In this document: piece after piece, positions 51,886 to 62,074 of the stretch
Numbering within the stretch: position 1 is the first letter of the stretch
Layout: every line of letters starts with the position of its first letter
NCBI RefSeq assembly: GCF_000422705.1
Contig: NZ_AUGO01000002.1
Location: 434,001 to 498,000 of the forward strand
Source of the DNA: Flavobacterium soli DSM 19725
Lineage (GTDB): Bacteria > Bacteroidota > Bacteroidia > Flavobacteriales > Flavobacteriaceae
Direction: 5' to 3'
Length of the DNA: 64,000 nucleotides
Translations under genes and position numbers: made by a program
The notes under the pieces: model-generated
What the model was told of the DNA's origin: nothing
The model's input: only the letters and a program-made list of their open reading frames with translations
The model's database searches: none

Positions 51886-54800
51886 TTATCGTTTGAGTGT
51901 AAAATGGCCTCTATGTTCTTTTCCGTTTTCACGGATTACAACAAACCAGTAATCGGTAGAAGGCAAAGTTTCGCCATTGTAAGTTCCGTCCCAAAAAGGT
52001 TCTATTTCGTTGAGTTGCTTGATGAATTTTCCATAACGATCAAAAATATGTACTTCCAAATTGGGTTCATTTTCATGAAACTTGATTCCCCAAAAATCAT
52101 TATAGCCATCCCCATTCGGTGTAAAATATTTTGGATACATTAACAAATAAACGTCTTCTTCGGCAACACCACAGCCGTTAATATCGTTCACATATACCGT
52201 ATATTCTCCATTTGGCAAACCAAAAAACTGATTGCTACTTTGAAAATGAATCCCGTCCAGTGAATATTCATAATCACCGGAACCACTAACGATAATGGTA
52301 ATCATATTGTTATAAGAAGTCCAATCTACGGTTTCAATCGAAGTAATTGTCGCTTTATCTGATACATCTACAAAAATAGTTTTGGTAGAAGAACAAATTA
52401 AGTTTCCGTGATTTTCAGTAACTGTAACCGAATAATTTCCAGGCTGGATGACCGTTATAGAGCGAGTTGTTGCTCCAGTTGACCAAGTGTAGCTATCAAA
52501 ACCAGCATCGGCTGTGATGTTGACAAATCCATTTTCACATACATAATAGGTGTCTTTCATATTAATGTAAGGTGAAGAAATTACCGTAAGTTGCAACTCT
52601 ATAACTTTATGGCATTGGTTATTAAATTCAACTCTAACAAAAATTAAATTCGCACCTAAAGTCAAGTTGTAATCATCTTGATTGGTAATCAATGCTGTCG
52701 CCAATTCATTTTCGGCACCCGAAAAACTAGTATAATAGGTAAAAGTATAATCGGCTGAATTAGTAATTATGTCTTCTTGATACACAGTTAGATCAACATT
52801 TTCTTGACCGTCGTTTAAGTTATCACAAAGCGAATCTTGAAAATTATTGGCTGGTAAAGTATTCAAGATCAAAACATTTATAGGGAATCGTTGGAAACTT
52901 TCGCAACCATTTACAGTTTGCGAAGCATAATAGGTGATGCCATCTTGAAGCAAAGTTGAGTTTGGCAAAACGGTTCCATTATTCATGCTATCATAAAATT
53001 GAATAGAAGTGCCTGTCACGACAAGATCGTTCAAGGTTGCATTTTCACTAGCACAAAATAGTTGAGGTGACAAACCTGTTGGAGCTGGCGTATTTTCTAT
53101 GATGATGGTAACGGGAATCCTATCACTTTCGCAGCTATCAATAGTTTGGGAAGCATAATAAATTCCATTATTCAGAGGTGTGGTTGTCACCAAAAGAGTT
53201 CCGCCTGTCAAGGTATCATACCATTGTATGTTTTGTCCATTAACCACTACATCAGCCAAAGTTGCATTGTCCTGAATGCAAAATGTTTGGGCTGTAGCCG
53301 ATGGCAAAGGAGTGGCACCGGTAAAAGGAATTATAATCGCTGTAGTGGCATTGGAAACACACCCAATTGCATTTTTAATTTTTATCAAATAAGTCGAAGG
53401 AACCGCATTGTTTAGAACTGCATTTGTCGTCCATGTTGCACCATCATCAAAGCTGAATTCTGAAGCCGGACTGTCAATTGTAATGCTACCGAAGGCTTGA
53501 TTACAGTCGGGCTGAGCGAGTGATACAGATGGAGCATCTGGGTAATCGGTGATGGGATTTAAGCTTGTAACTGTTGCCACCGACTCACAATTGCTAGCGT
53601 TTTTTACCCGTATGTAATAGGTTCCTGGCGGTAGCATTTCGGAAATAGGATTTGTAGAATAGGTCATTCCATTATCAAAACTGTATTGGTCTGCTAAACT
53701 CGTAACGGTAATAAATCCAAAAGGATTGGTGCAACTGGCTGGGTGTGTTAGTTGAACCGTTGGAGCATCAGGAGCTTGAGGTGGAGCTTGAATTTCTACA
53801 GTTGAAGGCAACGAAGGACAACCTGTTGCCGCAACTTTTATTTTCAAATGATAGATTCCTGAGGATAAATTGGCAGCGGTATTAGTAGTTACCCAAGTGA
53901 TTCCATTATCAAAACTGTACTCCAATGCTGGTGTTGTTATAGTGATAGTTCCTGTAGAGGTCGAACAATCTGTAGGTTGAAATGCGGTATACTGAGGAGC
54001 AGGAGGCGGAGCCGTTTGGGATCCGGTTTGAACATATGAAATTTTAGAAATACAGCCTTGACTGTTTTTTATTCGGATAAAATAATAAGTATTGGCGTTG
54101 AGATTTGTTTTTACGGGATTGGTAGTCCAAGTCACGCCATTGTCAAAACTATATTCCGCAGCCGGAGTTGTGATAGTAACGGTGATGCCTGTTCCGGTTT
54201 CAGAAGGACAATCGGGTTTGAACAAGGTATATTGTGGCTGAGGCAGTAATATTTCGTTTAAAGTGACGGCAACAGGAATTGATTCGCAGCCTTGGTTGTC
54301 CTTGATTCGGATGAAATAAACTCCAGGGCCAAGACCAGTTATTGTAGGTTCGGTGGTCCAAGTAGTTCCATCATCAAAACTATAAGAAGGTGCAGAAGTC
54401 GTGATGGTAATACTACCAAATGCTGGACATTGTGGATTTAAAAAAGTAAAGGTTGGTGGAGGAAGATAGTTTTCGTTTAGGTTTACTAAAGCAGGATAGG
54501 AGAGGCATCCCAAATCATTTTGTATCACAACCGAATAATCGCCACTTTCTAAATTTGTAGCCACTGGGTTGCTTGTCCATGTTAGACCTCCATCAAAACT
54601 ATAGGAGGTTGCAGGAGTGGTGATTGTAATACTTCCCAAAGTACCACAACTTGGTAAAACAAAAGTAAACTCGGGTTCAGGAAGTAATATTTCGGTCAAC
54701 GTTATGAGTAACGGGTTCGTAAGACAGTCATTCACAGTTCTTGTTAAAACAATATAATCGCCAGCTTCTAAATTTTCCGCAAAAGCGTTATTAGTCCAAG

Positions 54801-56397
54801 TTTCACCTCCATCAAAACTGTAAAGTACGGTTGGAGATGTAACTGTGATACTCCCCAAACTAGAACAACTCGGATTGGTAGATGTAGCAGTTGTTTCGCC
54901 TACATAATCTTCAATAATTTCTGCATCAGAAGCATTGGAAATACATCCGTTAGCATCTTTAATTCTGATAGTATAAATCCCCATCGAAAGCCCTGTTGCT
55001 AAGGGATTACTCGTCCAAGTGACTCCATCATCAAAGCTATAGGAACTTCCAGACGTAAGAATCATTATACTTCCCAATGTACCACAGTTTACATTTGTTA
55101 TATCAAGTTCTGGATAAATACTAGAAGGAGGATAAACAATTGATATTTTTTTGGCAGTCGTGATACAGCCTCCACTGCTTTTTACAGCTATATAATAATC
55201 TCCAACTGGGAGAAGATCAAAAAAAGCTTCATCCTGCCAAGTTGTTCCGCCATTTACAGTATAAGATATTCCAGGTGTTGTGATGGTGATGCTGCCGGTA
55301 TAGGTGGTGCAATCAGGTTGAACAACGGTAGCAACAGGTTGTTGTAATATATTGTACACAATGTGATCACTGCTAATGGCACAGCCCAAATCGTTTGTGA
55401 CTTTTACGCTATAGGCTCCCAGATGTTCTTCGCCAACAGGAACATTATAAGTTAAATTGGTAGCTCCAACTAATGCAACTCCATCCAAATACCATTGATA
55501 AGTTGGATTTATAATATCGGGATCTGTGAGGTTTGCTGTCAAAACAAGCGTTCCGTCACAAAAATTTCCTGATGGAATAATATTTACTTCAAAAGCTGCT
55601 GCATCATTTAAAACTAAACTATCAAAAAGCATAAAGGGGAAACAGGCCACACCATTATGATTAACATTATAAAAAGATGCTGGTAAAACCGCCGGGGGGC
55701 CAATCATGATTGCATTAATGTCAATAGTAGGACTAAAAGTAATGGTGATTTCCTGCCATTCCGATTGCGGAACATAGGATACTTGGCCAATTTCAATCCA
55801 TGTCGGGTCAAACAAAGAAGGACTAAGGAATGTGTTTAAAGGCATATTTGCACCATTTCCACAGCCGAAAAGAGTAATGTTTACAGGTTCTAGAAAACTA
55901 ATACCACTGCCACAACTCACCCCACTATTTTGAAGGTTTACCGTTGCAACTTGAAAAGTAAATTGATAATTTTCTCCAGCAAGTAAAGTATTGACGGGAG
56001 TTCCGATATATTCTTTTTGTCCGGGAGTAAATGCAGCACCAACCATTCCGGTACCATCGGGAAAAGTATCCAGATTAGCTTCAGCAATACCACTATAAAT
56101 AAAACCACAATTAAAATAATCTGATGTTCCTTTTGTAGCTTGTATCCACGGAATGGCAAAATCAAGGTCAGCCGATCCGGTAGGACACTCAGAATAATCT
56201 TCAAATGAGGGATTTGGAATTATAGAAGGAACAGGCTCAGGAACTGGGCCAAAACTACAAACACATTCCGGATCATTCAAATCAATCAAGCCATCGCCAT
56301 CATCGTCAATACCGTTGTTGCAATTTTCTTGGGCATTCAGGCCAACAGAAAAAAGCAAAAGAAACAACGCGATGCAATTGCGTAAAGTTAGAATCAT
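51886..56397 (-). CDS. giant SprB-repeat surface protein with type B T9SS sorting domain
   Basis: This 1503-residue secreted protein has a signal peptide, an Asp motif (CNNGIDDDGDGLIDLNDPEC, residues about 26-46), a beta-rich region to about residue 360, then nine tandem SprB-type repeats of about 73-80 residues (about 360-1030) with the core SYSFDDGTTWTTNP and a conserved Cys, then two Ig-like units and a linker. The last 85 residues (YPKYFTPNGDGYNDFW...) are the gliding-motility-associated CTD type B, which directs secretion by T9SS with SprF-like partners. Likely a cell-surface adhesin for gliding or biofilm. Confidence 0.94.
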   Translation of the reverse strand: MILTLRNCIALFLLLFSVGLNAQENCNNGIDDDGDGLIDLNDPECVCSFGPVPEPVPSIIPNPSFEDYSECPTGSADLDFAIPWIQATKGTSDYFNCGFIYSGIAEANLDTFPDGTGMVGAAFTPGQKEYIGTPVNTLLAGENYQFTFQVATVNLQNSGVSCGSGISFLEPVNITLFGCGNGANMPLNTFLSPSLFDPTWIEIGQVSYVPQSEWQEITITFSPTIDINAIMIGPPAVLPASFYNVNHNGVACFPFMLFDSLVLNDAAAFEVNIIPSGNFCDGTLVLTANLTDPDIINPTYQWYLDGVALVGATNLTYNVPVGEEHLGAYSVKVTNDLGCAISSDHIVYNILQQPVATVVQPDCTTYTGSITITTPGISYTVNGGTTWQDEAFFDLLPVGDYYIAVKSSGGCITTAKKISIVYPPSSIYPELDITNVNCGTLGSIMILTSGSSYSFDDGVTWTSNPLATGLSMGIYTIRIKDANGCISNASDAEIIEDYVGETTATSTNPSCSSLGSITVTSPTVLYSFDGGETWTNNAFAENLEAGDYIVLTRTVNDCLTNPLLITLTEILLPEPEFTFVLPSCGTLGSITITTPATSYSFDGGLTWTSNPVATNLESGDYSVVIQNDLGCLSYPALVNLNENYLPPPTFTFLNPQCPAFGSITITTSAPSYSFDDGTTWTTEPTITGLGPGVYFIRIKDNQGCESIPVAVTLNEILLPQPQYTLFKPDCPSETGTGITVTITTPAAEYSFDNGVTWTTNPVKTNLNANTYYFIRIKNSQGCISKISYVQTGSQTAPPPAPQYTAFQPTDCSTSTGTITITTPALEYSFDNGITWVTTNTAANLSSGIYHLKIKVAATGCPSLPSTVEIQAPPQAPDAPTVQLTHPASCTNPFGFITVTSLADQYSFDNGMTYSTNPISEMLPPGTYYIRVKNASNCESVATVTSLNPITDYPDAPSVSLAQPDCNQAFGSITIDSPASEFSFDDGATWTTNAVLNNAVPSTYLIKIKNAIGCVSNATTAIIIPFTGATPLPSATAQTFCIQDNATLADVVVNGQNIQWYDTLTGGTLLVTTTPLNNGIYYASQTIDSCESDRIPVTIIIENTPAPTGLSPQLFCASENATLNDLVVTGTSIQFYDSMNNGTVLPNSTLLQDGITYYASQTVNGCESFQRFPINVLILNTLPANNFQDSLCDNLNDGQENVDLTVYQEDIITNSADYTFTYYTSFSGAENELATALITNQDDYNLTLGANLIFVRVEFNNQCHKVIELQLTVISSPYINMKDTYYVCENGFVNITADAGFDSYTWSTGATTRSITVIQPGNYSVTVTENHGNLICSSTKTIFVDVSDKATITSIETVDWTSYNNMITIIVSGSGDYEYSLDGIHFQSSNQFFGLPNGEYTVYVNDINGCGVAEEDVYLLMYPKYFTPNGDGYNDFWGIKFHENEPNLEVHIFDRYGKFIKQLNEIEPFWDGTYNGETLPSTDYWFVVIRENGKEHRGHFTLKR

Positions 56398-56582
56398 GGG
56401 TTCAGGTTAAAAGTATTAGGCCTACTTCAAGATATATATCCTTCTCTTGAGCGTTAAAAACTTGAAGTAAATTTAATTAAATACTGATAACTATGGTGTT
56501 AATATTTCAAATAACCTTCTTGGATGCTATCTTTTCAAAGAAAAAATCCATTCAAATCCACATCATCCTCAAAAATATCAAC

Positions 56583-56590
56583 TAATTTTG
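56583..56590 (+). promoter_or_regulatory. -7 element of the radical SAM gene
   Basis: TAATTTTG matches TAnnTTTG 18 bases before the ATG at 56608 and lies inside the longer open frame starting at 56524; this supports the later start. Confidence 0.5.
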
Positions 56591-56607
56591 CCGTTCTTGA
56601 AAATCCT

Positions 56608-58797
56608 ATGACAAAACTGTTCCTCATAACGCCACCTTTTACGCAGTTAAACACGCCCTATCCAGCAACGGCTTACATCAAAGGATTTTTGAACACAAAG
56701 AATATCGCTTCTACTCAAGCCGATTTGGGAATCGAAGTCATCCTCAAGATTTTTTCAAAGCAAGGATTAACCGATATCTTCACTATTGTCAACCAGCAAC
56801 CCGCTTCTGATAATCAAAATATCCTCCGAATCATTGCCCTTCAAGACCACTATATTGCAACAATCGATGCCGTAATTTTGTTTCTCCAAGGAAAGAATCC
56901 AACCTTGGCACTACCTATTTGTCAAGAAGATTTTCTACCCGAAGCTTCTCGTTTTGCTCAACTCGAAGAACTCGATTGGGCATTTGGAAGCATGGGAACT
57001 CAGGATAAAGCAAAACACCTCGCAACTTTATATCTCGAAGATATTTCTGATTTAATCGTAGAATGTGTTGACGAAAACTTTGGTTTCAGCCGATATGCCG
57101 AACGACTAGGAAGATCTGCCAATTCCTTCGACGAATTATACGAAAGCCTTCAGCAAGAACATACTTATATAGACAAGATTCTTTTAGAAATTTTAAAGGA
57201 GAGAATCACCGAAGTGAATCCCACTTTATTCCTAATTTCAGTTCCCTTTCCAGGTAATTTATACGCAGCTTTCCGATCGGCTCAATTTGTCAAACAACAT
57301 TTTCCCCACATCAAAATCTCGATGGGTGGCGGTTTCCCGAATACGGAATTACGATCATTATCGGACAAAAGAGTTTTCGAATTCTTCGATTATATAACGC
57401 TCGACGATGGCGAAACTCCAATTGAAGAACTCATTTTAAACTTAGAAAATCCAAACTATAATTCTTTCAAGCGTACTTTTGTATTGCAAGATGGAGTAGT
57501 GGTGTATAAAAATAATTCGGCTAAACCTGATTACAAACAATCACAAGTAGGAACTCCGGATTATTCCGATTTGCCTTTGGATCGTTACATTTCGGTTATC
57601 GAAATCGTAAATCCGATGCATCGAATGTGGAGTGACGGACGATGGAACAAACTTACCATGGCTCATGGTTGTTATTGGGGAAAATGTACCTTCTGCGACA
57701 TCTCACTCGATTACATCAAGATTTATGAACCCGTAGCTGCCAGTTTGCTTTGTGATAGAATGGAAGGACTTATGCAACAAACCGGTCAAAATGGGTTTCA
57801 TTTTGTTGACGAAGCCGCTCCACCCGCTTTGATGAGGTCTTTGGCGTTAGAGATTCTAAAGAGAAAGCTTGTCGTAACGTGGTGGACGAACATCCGTTTT
57901 GAGAAAAGCTTTTCGAAAGATTTATGTGTTTTGCTAAAAGCTTCTGGTTGCATTGCCGTTTCGGGTGGATTAGAAGTAGCTTCCGATCGTTTGCTACAAC
58001 TAATTGACAAAGGCGTTACTGTAGAACAAGTGGCAAAAGTAACTCGCAATTTCACCGAATCAGGGATTATGGTCCATGCCTATTTGATGTATGGCTATCC
58101 TACACAAACCATTCAGGAAACGATTGACAGTCTAGAAATGGTACGTCAATTGTTCGAAGCAGGAGTTTTACAATCGGGTTTTTGGCATCAATTTGCCATG
58201 ACGGCCCACAGTCCAGTAGGAATGTATCCAGAGAAATTTGGTGTGCTAAAGGAAACTGAAAGCATCGGAACCTTTGCCAATAATGACATCAACTATACCG
58301 ATGCTACAGGGATCAACCATGATCAATTTAGTTTCGGACTCAAGAAATCGCTTTTCAATTTCATGCACGGGATCTGTTTTGATTATCCGCTTCAGGATTG
58401 GTTCGAGTTTAAAATTCCAAAGACCAAGATTCCCGAAGACTTTATATATGAAGCTTTGCATCAAGAAGAGGATTTTAAAATAAAACCTACAGCAAAAATA
58501 GTGTGGCTTGGAGGAAAGCCTTTGGTCGAATACTTTACAAAATCTAAAAAAGGAAATTCGTGGGAAATGATGGGTTTGACCTTTCATGATAAAAAGGAAA
58601 GTTTTACCATTCAAACCAATAAAAATGAAGGCGAATGGCTGGTAGATATGCTACAAAAAATATCGGTTTCTAACTCTAAAACGTATAGTTTTAATGAGCT
58701 AAAAACCGACTTTGAAATCCTATTGGAAGATTTTGAACTCTTTTGGTATTCAAAACCTGTTTATGTTTTAAGGGATTTTGGATTACTAGTCCTTTAG
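56608..58797 (+). CDS. B12-binding-domain radical SAM protein
   Basis: The ATG at 56608 gives 729 residues; the upstream ATG at 56524 would add a non-conserved leader. The N-terminal half begins TKLFLITPPFTQLNTPYPA, like cobalamin-binding radical SAM proteins (SMGGGFPNTELR). The iron-sulfur site is C-x4-C-x2-C in HGCYWGKCTFCD (C355, C360, C363), not the usual C-x3-C-x2-C. It continues with GGLEVASDRLLQLIDKG. The substrate is unknown. No RiPP precursor or tRNA/lipid-modification gene is nearby. Confidence 0.87.
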   Translation: MTKLFLITPPFTQLNTPYPATAYIKGFLNTKNIASTQADLGIEVILKIFSKQGLTDIFTIVNQQPASDNQNILRIIALQDHYIATIDAVILFLQGKNPTLALPICQEDFLPEASRFAQLEELDWAFGSMGTQDKAKHLATLYLEDISDLIVECVDENFGFSRYAERLGRSANSFDELYESLQQEHTYIDKILLEILKERITEVNPTLFLISVPFPGNLYAAFRSAQFVKQHFPHIKISMGGGFPNTELRSLSDKRVFEFFDYITLDDGETPIEELILNLENPNYNSFKRTFVLQDGVVVYKNNSAKPDYKQSQVGTPDYSDLPLDRYISVIEIVNPMHRMWSDGRWNKLTMAHGCYWGKCTFCDISLDYIKIYEPVAASLLCDRMEGLMQQTGQNGFHFVDEAAPPALMRSLALEILKRKLVVTWWTNIRFEKSFSKDLCVLLKASGCIAVSGGLEVASDRLLQLIDKGVTVEQVAKVTRNFTESGIMVHAYLMYGYPTQTIQETIDSLEMVRQLFEAGVLQSGFWHQFAMTAHSPVGMYPEKFGVLKETESIGTFANNDINYTDATGINHDQFSFGLKKSLFNFMHGICFDYPLQDWFEFKIPKTKIPEDFIYEALHQEEDFKIKPTAKIVWLGGKPLVEYFTKSKKGNSWEMMGLTFHDKKESFTIQTNKNEGEWLVDMLQKISVSNSKTYSFNELKTDFEILLEDFELFWYSKPVYVLRDFGLLVL

Positions 58798-58798
58798 A

Positions 58799-59266
58799 TT
58801 ATTCTGGAGTTTCTTCGACTTTTTCTTCGTCCTTTTTTCCTTTTTTCTTTTTCTTTTTCTTTTTTTTCTCAGTCTTGTTTTTTAATTCTTCAAATTTAGT
58901 CTTTTGTTCTTCATTGAGGATTTCTAAAATCTGAGATTCCATTTTTTTATTAGCTATTTTTAATTTCTCATACTTTGCTTCTTGAGGAATTTCTTGAGAA
59001 GTAATAGAAATTGAAGCGGTTTGATAATCCTCAATTATATTTTTTAAAATGGCACTTTGAAATCCATCAAGGTTAAGTTCCTTTGTTAAGATGTCTATAG
59101 ATGCTTGAACTTGATCAATTGGTTTTTGTTTTTTAGGATGAGGATTTTGACCTTGTCCGGACATTATTCTTCTGTCTAAGCCATTATTGTTGCCATATTG
59201 GGCATTGGAACTATTTGAAAGAAGCAATAAAAAAAGAATAAAAAAAGAGAATATCGTGGTTTTCAT
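58799..59266 (-). CDS. secreted Lys-tailed protein, Spy/periplasmic-chaperone-like
   Basis: This 155-residue protein has a signal peptide (FSFFILFLLLLSNSSNA) and helical segments with LTKELNLDGFQSAILKNIIEDY and EEQKTKFEELKNKTE, as in Spy/CpxP-like or motility-related proteins. The C-terminus is a poly-Lys/Glu tail with nine consecutive Lys followed by GKKDEEKVEE. It ends one base from the convergent radical SAM stop. Its gene is downstream of a two-component system on the same strand. Confidence 0.75.
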   Translation of the reverse strand: MKTTIFSFFILFLLLLSNSSNAQYGNNNGLDRRIMSGQGQNPHPKKQKPIDQVQASIDILTKELNLDGFQSAILKNIIEDYQTASISITSQEIPQEAKYEKLKIANKKMESQILEILNEEQKTKFEELKNKTEKKKKKKKKKGKKDEEKVEETPE

Positions 59267-59329
59267 ATAATTTTATTTAATTAGATGATACAAATTTAGG
59301 CTTTATAATTCTAAAACAAAAACAGTGCC

Positions 59330-60019
59330 TCAATCTTGGATGTTAAATCTAAATCCAATTCCATGCAGGTTTTCAATCGAAATATGTTGCTCAGTAGATA
59401 GAATCTTGCGTAATCTTGATATGAATACATCCAGGCTTCGTCCCATGAAGTAATCGTCGTCTCCCCATAGTGAGGTGAGGATCTGTTCCCTTTTCAGGAC
59501 AGTATTCTTGTTGTCCAAAAACAATTTCAACAGTTCAGATTCTCTCTGGGTCAGGGTGATTTTCTCTTGGTCGAATGTGAGAAGATAATTTTGGGTGTCA
59601 AAGTTATATTTACCCACTCTATAACTCACTTTTTCCGAAATGGCATTCTTTTGCGAACGCTTCAGGAAAATCTCGATCTTCAGGGCAAGTTCTTCGATGC
59701 TAAAGGGTTTCACCAGATAATCATCGGCTCCAAGTTTCAACCCCTTGATCCTGTCTTCCTTTAAGGTTTTTGCCGAAAGGAAAATAATAGGCACATTATT
59801 ATTAATTTTCCTGATGTCTGCTGCAATTTCAAAACCATCCTTTTTGGGCAGCATGATGTCCAAGATGCAAATATCGAATTTTTCCTTCTTGAATGCTTCC
59901 ATACACAGGTTTCCATCCAGGCAATGCACGACATCATAGCCGTTCTGTTCCAAATTATCTTTGGTCAGGAACGCCAATGTTTCATCATCTTCTGCATAGA
60001 GAATCTTATAGGAACTCAT
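59330..60019 (-). CDS. OmpR-family response regulator
   Basis: This 229-residue regulator has a receiver domain with D54 (CILDIMLPKKDGF), T/K switch residues (SAKT, KPF), and a winged-helix DNA-binding domain (TLTQRESELLKLF, RSLDVFISRLRKIL). Paired with the sensor kinase by a 4-base overlap. The sequence style is close to RprY of Bacteroides. Confidence 0.94.
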   Translation of the reverse strand: MSSYKILYAEDDETLAFLTKDNLEQNGYDVVHCLDGNLCMEAFKKEKFDICILDIMLPKKDGFEIAADIRKINNNVPIIFLSAKTLKEDRIKGLKLGADDYLVKPFSIEELALKIEIFLKRSQKNAISEKVSYRVGKYNFDTQNYLLTFDQEKITLTQRESELLKLFLDNKNTVLKREQILTSLWGDDDYFMGRSLDVFISRLRKILSTEQHISIENLHGIGFRFNIQD

Positions 60020-61275
60020 GATTTTCGAGGTATTAATAGTGTTACTGTGATTCCGTTTTCGAGGTTGTTCTTTGCGTTAATTTTCCAATGATGCAAGGTG
60101 CAAATTTTCTTTACATAATACAACCCCAGTCCAAAACCATTCACCTCGTTGCTCTTTGCACTCGGAATCCGGTAGAATTTATCAAAAATAAACGAAAGAT
60201 TCTTTTTAGAAATCCCGATACCATTATCCTTGAATTCCAGCTTTAGGTTTTTATTTTCTTCCGAAAGCGTAATTACAATTTTGGGTTGTTTTTCGCAGTA
60301 TTTTATAGAATTGTCAATCAAGTTATAGATGATGTTCGTGAAATGAAATTCATCGGCTTTGATGCTATAATCCTTCAAGTTATTTATTTCTACAACAGCA
60401 TTTTCATATTTCAAGCGAATATTTTCGACCACATTGGCAATTGTTTGCTCCACCGAAACATCTGTCAGGTCAAGGTCCATAGGCGAATTATCCGATTTGG
60501 CTATGTTTAATATTTTTTCGATATGATGGTTGAGCTTGTTACTTTGGTTGATGATGATATCCGTATATTTTTCCAACTTGTCATCGGTTTTAATCTTTTC
60601 CTGTCGGATGAGGTAGTTCGAGGCAATCAATATCGAAGACAATGGCGTTTTGAACTCATGGGTCATGTTGTTGATGAAATCCCGTTGCAGTTCTGAGTAC
60701 TTTTTTTGTTGCAAAATGGTGAAAATAGAATACACATAGATCAATAAAATAATAATCAAGGCAAACGAAAGCACAAACCAAAACTGTAGCGAACTAAGGA
60801 TATAGCTCGTTTCCTTGGGAAACCGAACCGCAAAATAATAGACCAAGTTTTTATGCTTCGGGAAATAGACCGTAGCCTTGCTCTTGGTTTTATCCGATAG
60901 GGAAACAAAATTGCCATACACCATCTCGTCGCTCTGGCAGTTATACATCGCATATTCAAAATCAGTCGTGATGCCCATCTTTTCAAACTCCGATTTCAGG
61001 TAGAATTCCAAGATTTCTGGTTCAAAATCATTCTCGACATTCACAATATAATAGTCGTTCGAGATCTTCTCGATTGGGTTTTTAGAAGGCAGCTCGTGGC
61101 TCGTTCCTAGATATAGGTTCTTCACCACTTCTAGCAAGGCGATATGGGCACTTTGGCTAAACTTCTTTTCCTCGAGTGTGAATGCTTTTTTGGTCCAAAG
61201 CAATTGTGCAATCAAGATCCCAATGATCGCCACAAGCCCCAAGAGTATTATAGTATTAAGCCGATTGAATTTCAA
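60016..61275 (-). CDS. sensor histidine kinase
   Basis: This 419-residue kinase has an N-terminal helix (LNTIILLGLVAIIGILIAQLLW), a periplasmic sensor (about 30-165), a second helix (LQFWFVLSFALIIILLIYVY), HisKA with phosphoacceptor in FINNMTHEFKTPLSS (about residue 208), and an ATPase domain (N box LIDNSIKYC, G boxes DNGIGISKKN and GFGLGLYYVKKI). Signal unknown. Confidence 0.94.
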   Translation of the reverse strand: MKFNRLNTIILLGLVAIIGILIAQLLWTKKAFTLEEKKFSQSAHIALLEVVKNLYLGTSHELPSKNPIEKISNDYYIVNVENDFEPEILEFYLKSEFEKMGITTDFEYAMYNCQSDEMVYGNFVSLSDKTKSKATVYFPKHKNLVYYFAVRFPKETSYILSSLQFWFVLSFALIIILLIYVYSIFTILQQKKYSELQRDFINNMTHEFKTPLSSILIASNYLIRQEKIKTDDKLEKYTDIIINQSNKLNHHIEKILNIAKSDNSPMDLDLTDVSVEQTIANVVENIRLKYENAVVEINNLKDYSIKADEFHFTNIIYNLIDNSIKYCEKQPKIVITLSEENKNLKLEFKDNGIGISKKNLSFIFDKFYRIPSAKSNEVNGFGLGLYYVKKICTLHHWKINAKNNLENGITVTLLIPRKS

Positions 61276-61393
61276 GATAGTATTTTTTTAGAATGTAATA
61301 TTAATCAAAAATAAGCTATGATTTTTGCATTAACAACTAGTTAACAACGTTAATGAGGTTTGTCTCAACTAAAAAAAAAGAAATAAGGGACTA

Positions 61394-61421
61394 TTTGCAA
61401 ATACGTTTTTTCTTATATTTA
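61394..61421 (+). promoter_or_regulatory. candidate promoter of the 163-residue lipoprotein gene
   Basis: TTTG, 16 bases, then TATATTTA (one mismatch to TAnnTTTG), 18 bases before the ATG. Confidence 0.4.
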
Positions 61422-61439
61422 TCCCTAAATACTTTTTGA

Positions 61440-61931
61440 ATGAAAATAAAGTTTAGAATCCTATTGCTATTGTTCATGTTTATTTTGGCATCTTGTTCGG
61501 GTAATGATGATAATGAATCGGCTATTTGCATACCCACTAGTATGTCAATGATCATCAACGGAGAACCAGTAGAATATAATGTATCTGGTACAGGAATAGA
61601 TTGGGACTGGTCACGTCAAAAACATATATTAGATCAAAGTTTTTATTATAGTAGTAGTTCGTTAGGGGAATCAACTATTTCCTATTCAGTTCCCCATAAA
61701 TTGAAAGGAAAAAATGTCTTCGAAACATTTGTATTTAGGACCTATCTCAATGGATCTTATATTGAAATAAATTTGCTAAATGAGGATTTTGAAAGTGAAG
61801 TAATTACCAATAGTAACACCTGCCTTTATGCAGTTTTTTCAGGGAAATTCACACTTAATAATCAGGAAATAATTATTACCGAAGGAAAAGCTAGTTTCAT
61901 ATTCGAAAACCCAATCCAGATTAGCTTTTAA
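61440..61931 (+). CDS. hypothetical lipoprotein
   Basis: This 163-residue protein has a lipobox FILASC (C20) followed by an Asp/Asn-rich start (SGNDDNESAI). The rest is predicted beta-rich (STISYSVPHKLKGKNVFETFVF, CLYAVFSGKFTLN). No family recognised. Start supported by the signal peptide. Confidence 0.7.
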   Translation: MKIKFRILLLLFMFILASCSGNDDNESAICIPTSMSMIINGEPVEYNVSGTGIDWDWSRQKHILDQSFYYSSSSLGESTISYSVPHKLKGKNVFETFVFRTYLNGSYIEINLLNEDFESEVITNSNTCLYAVFSGKFTLNNQEIIITEGKASFIFENPIQISF

Positions 61932-62074
61932 TTGGTATTATGTACCTGCGATATCGACAAGCTTGAATTTTTTGGGATGAGTAATACATTAGTTACAAAA
62001 ATATTTTTTTTCAGATACAACCTTTTTATCCTACAACTCGTCTATTAACAAAATAACATAAAAGACTAAATACA

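Noticed and set aside
56524-56607. Earlier start for the radical SAM protein
   Set aside because: A -7 element at 56583 lies inside it and the extra residues do not resemble the family.
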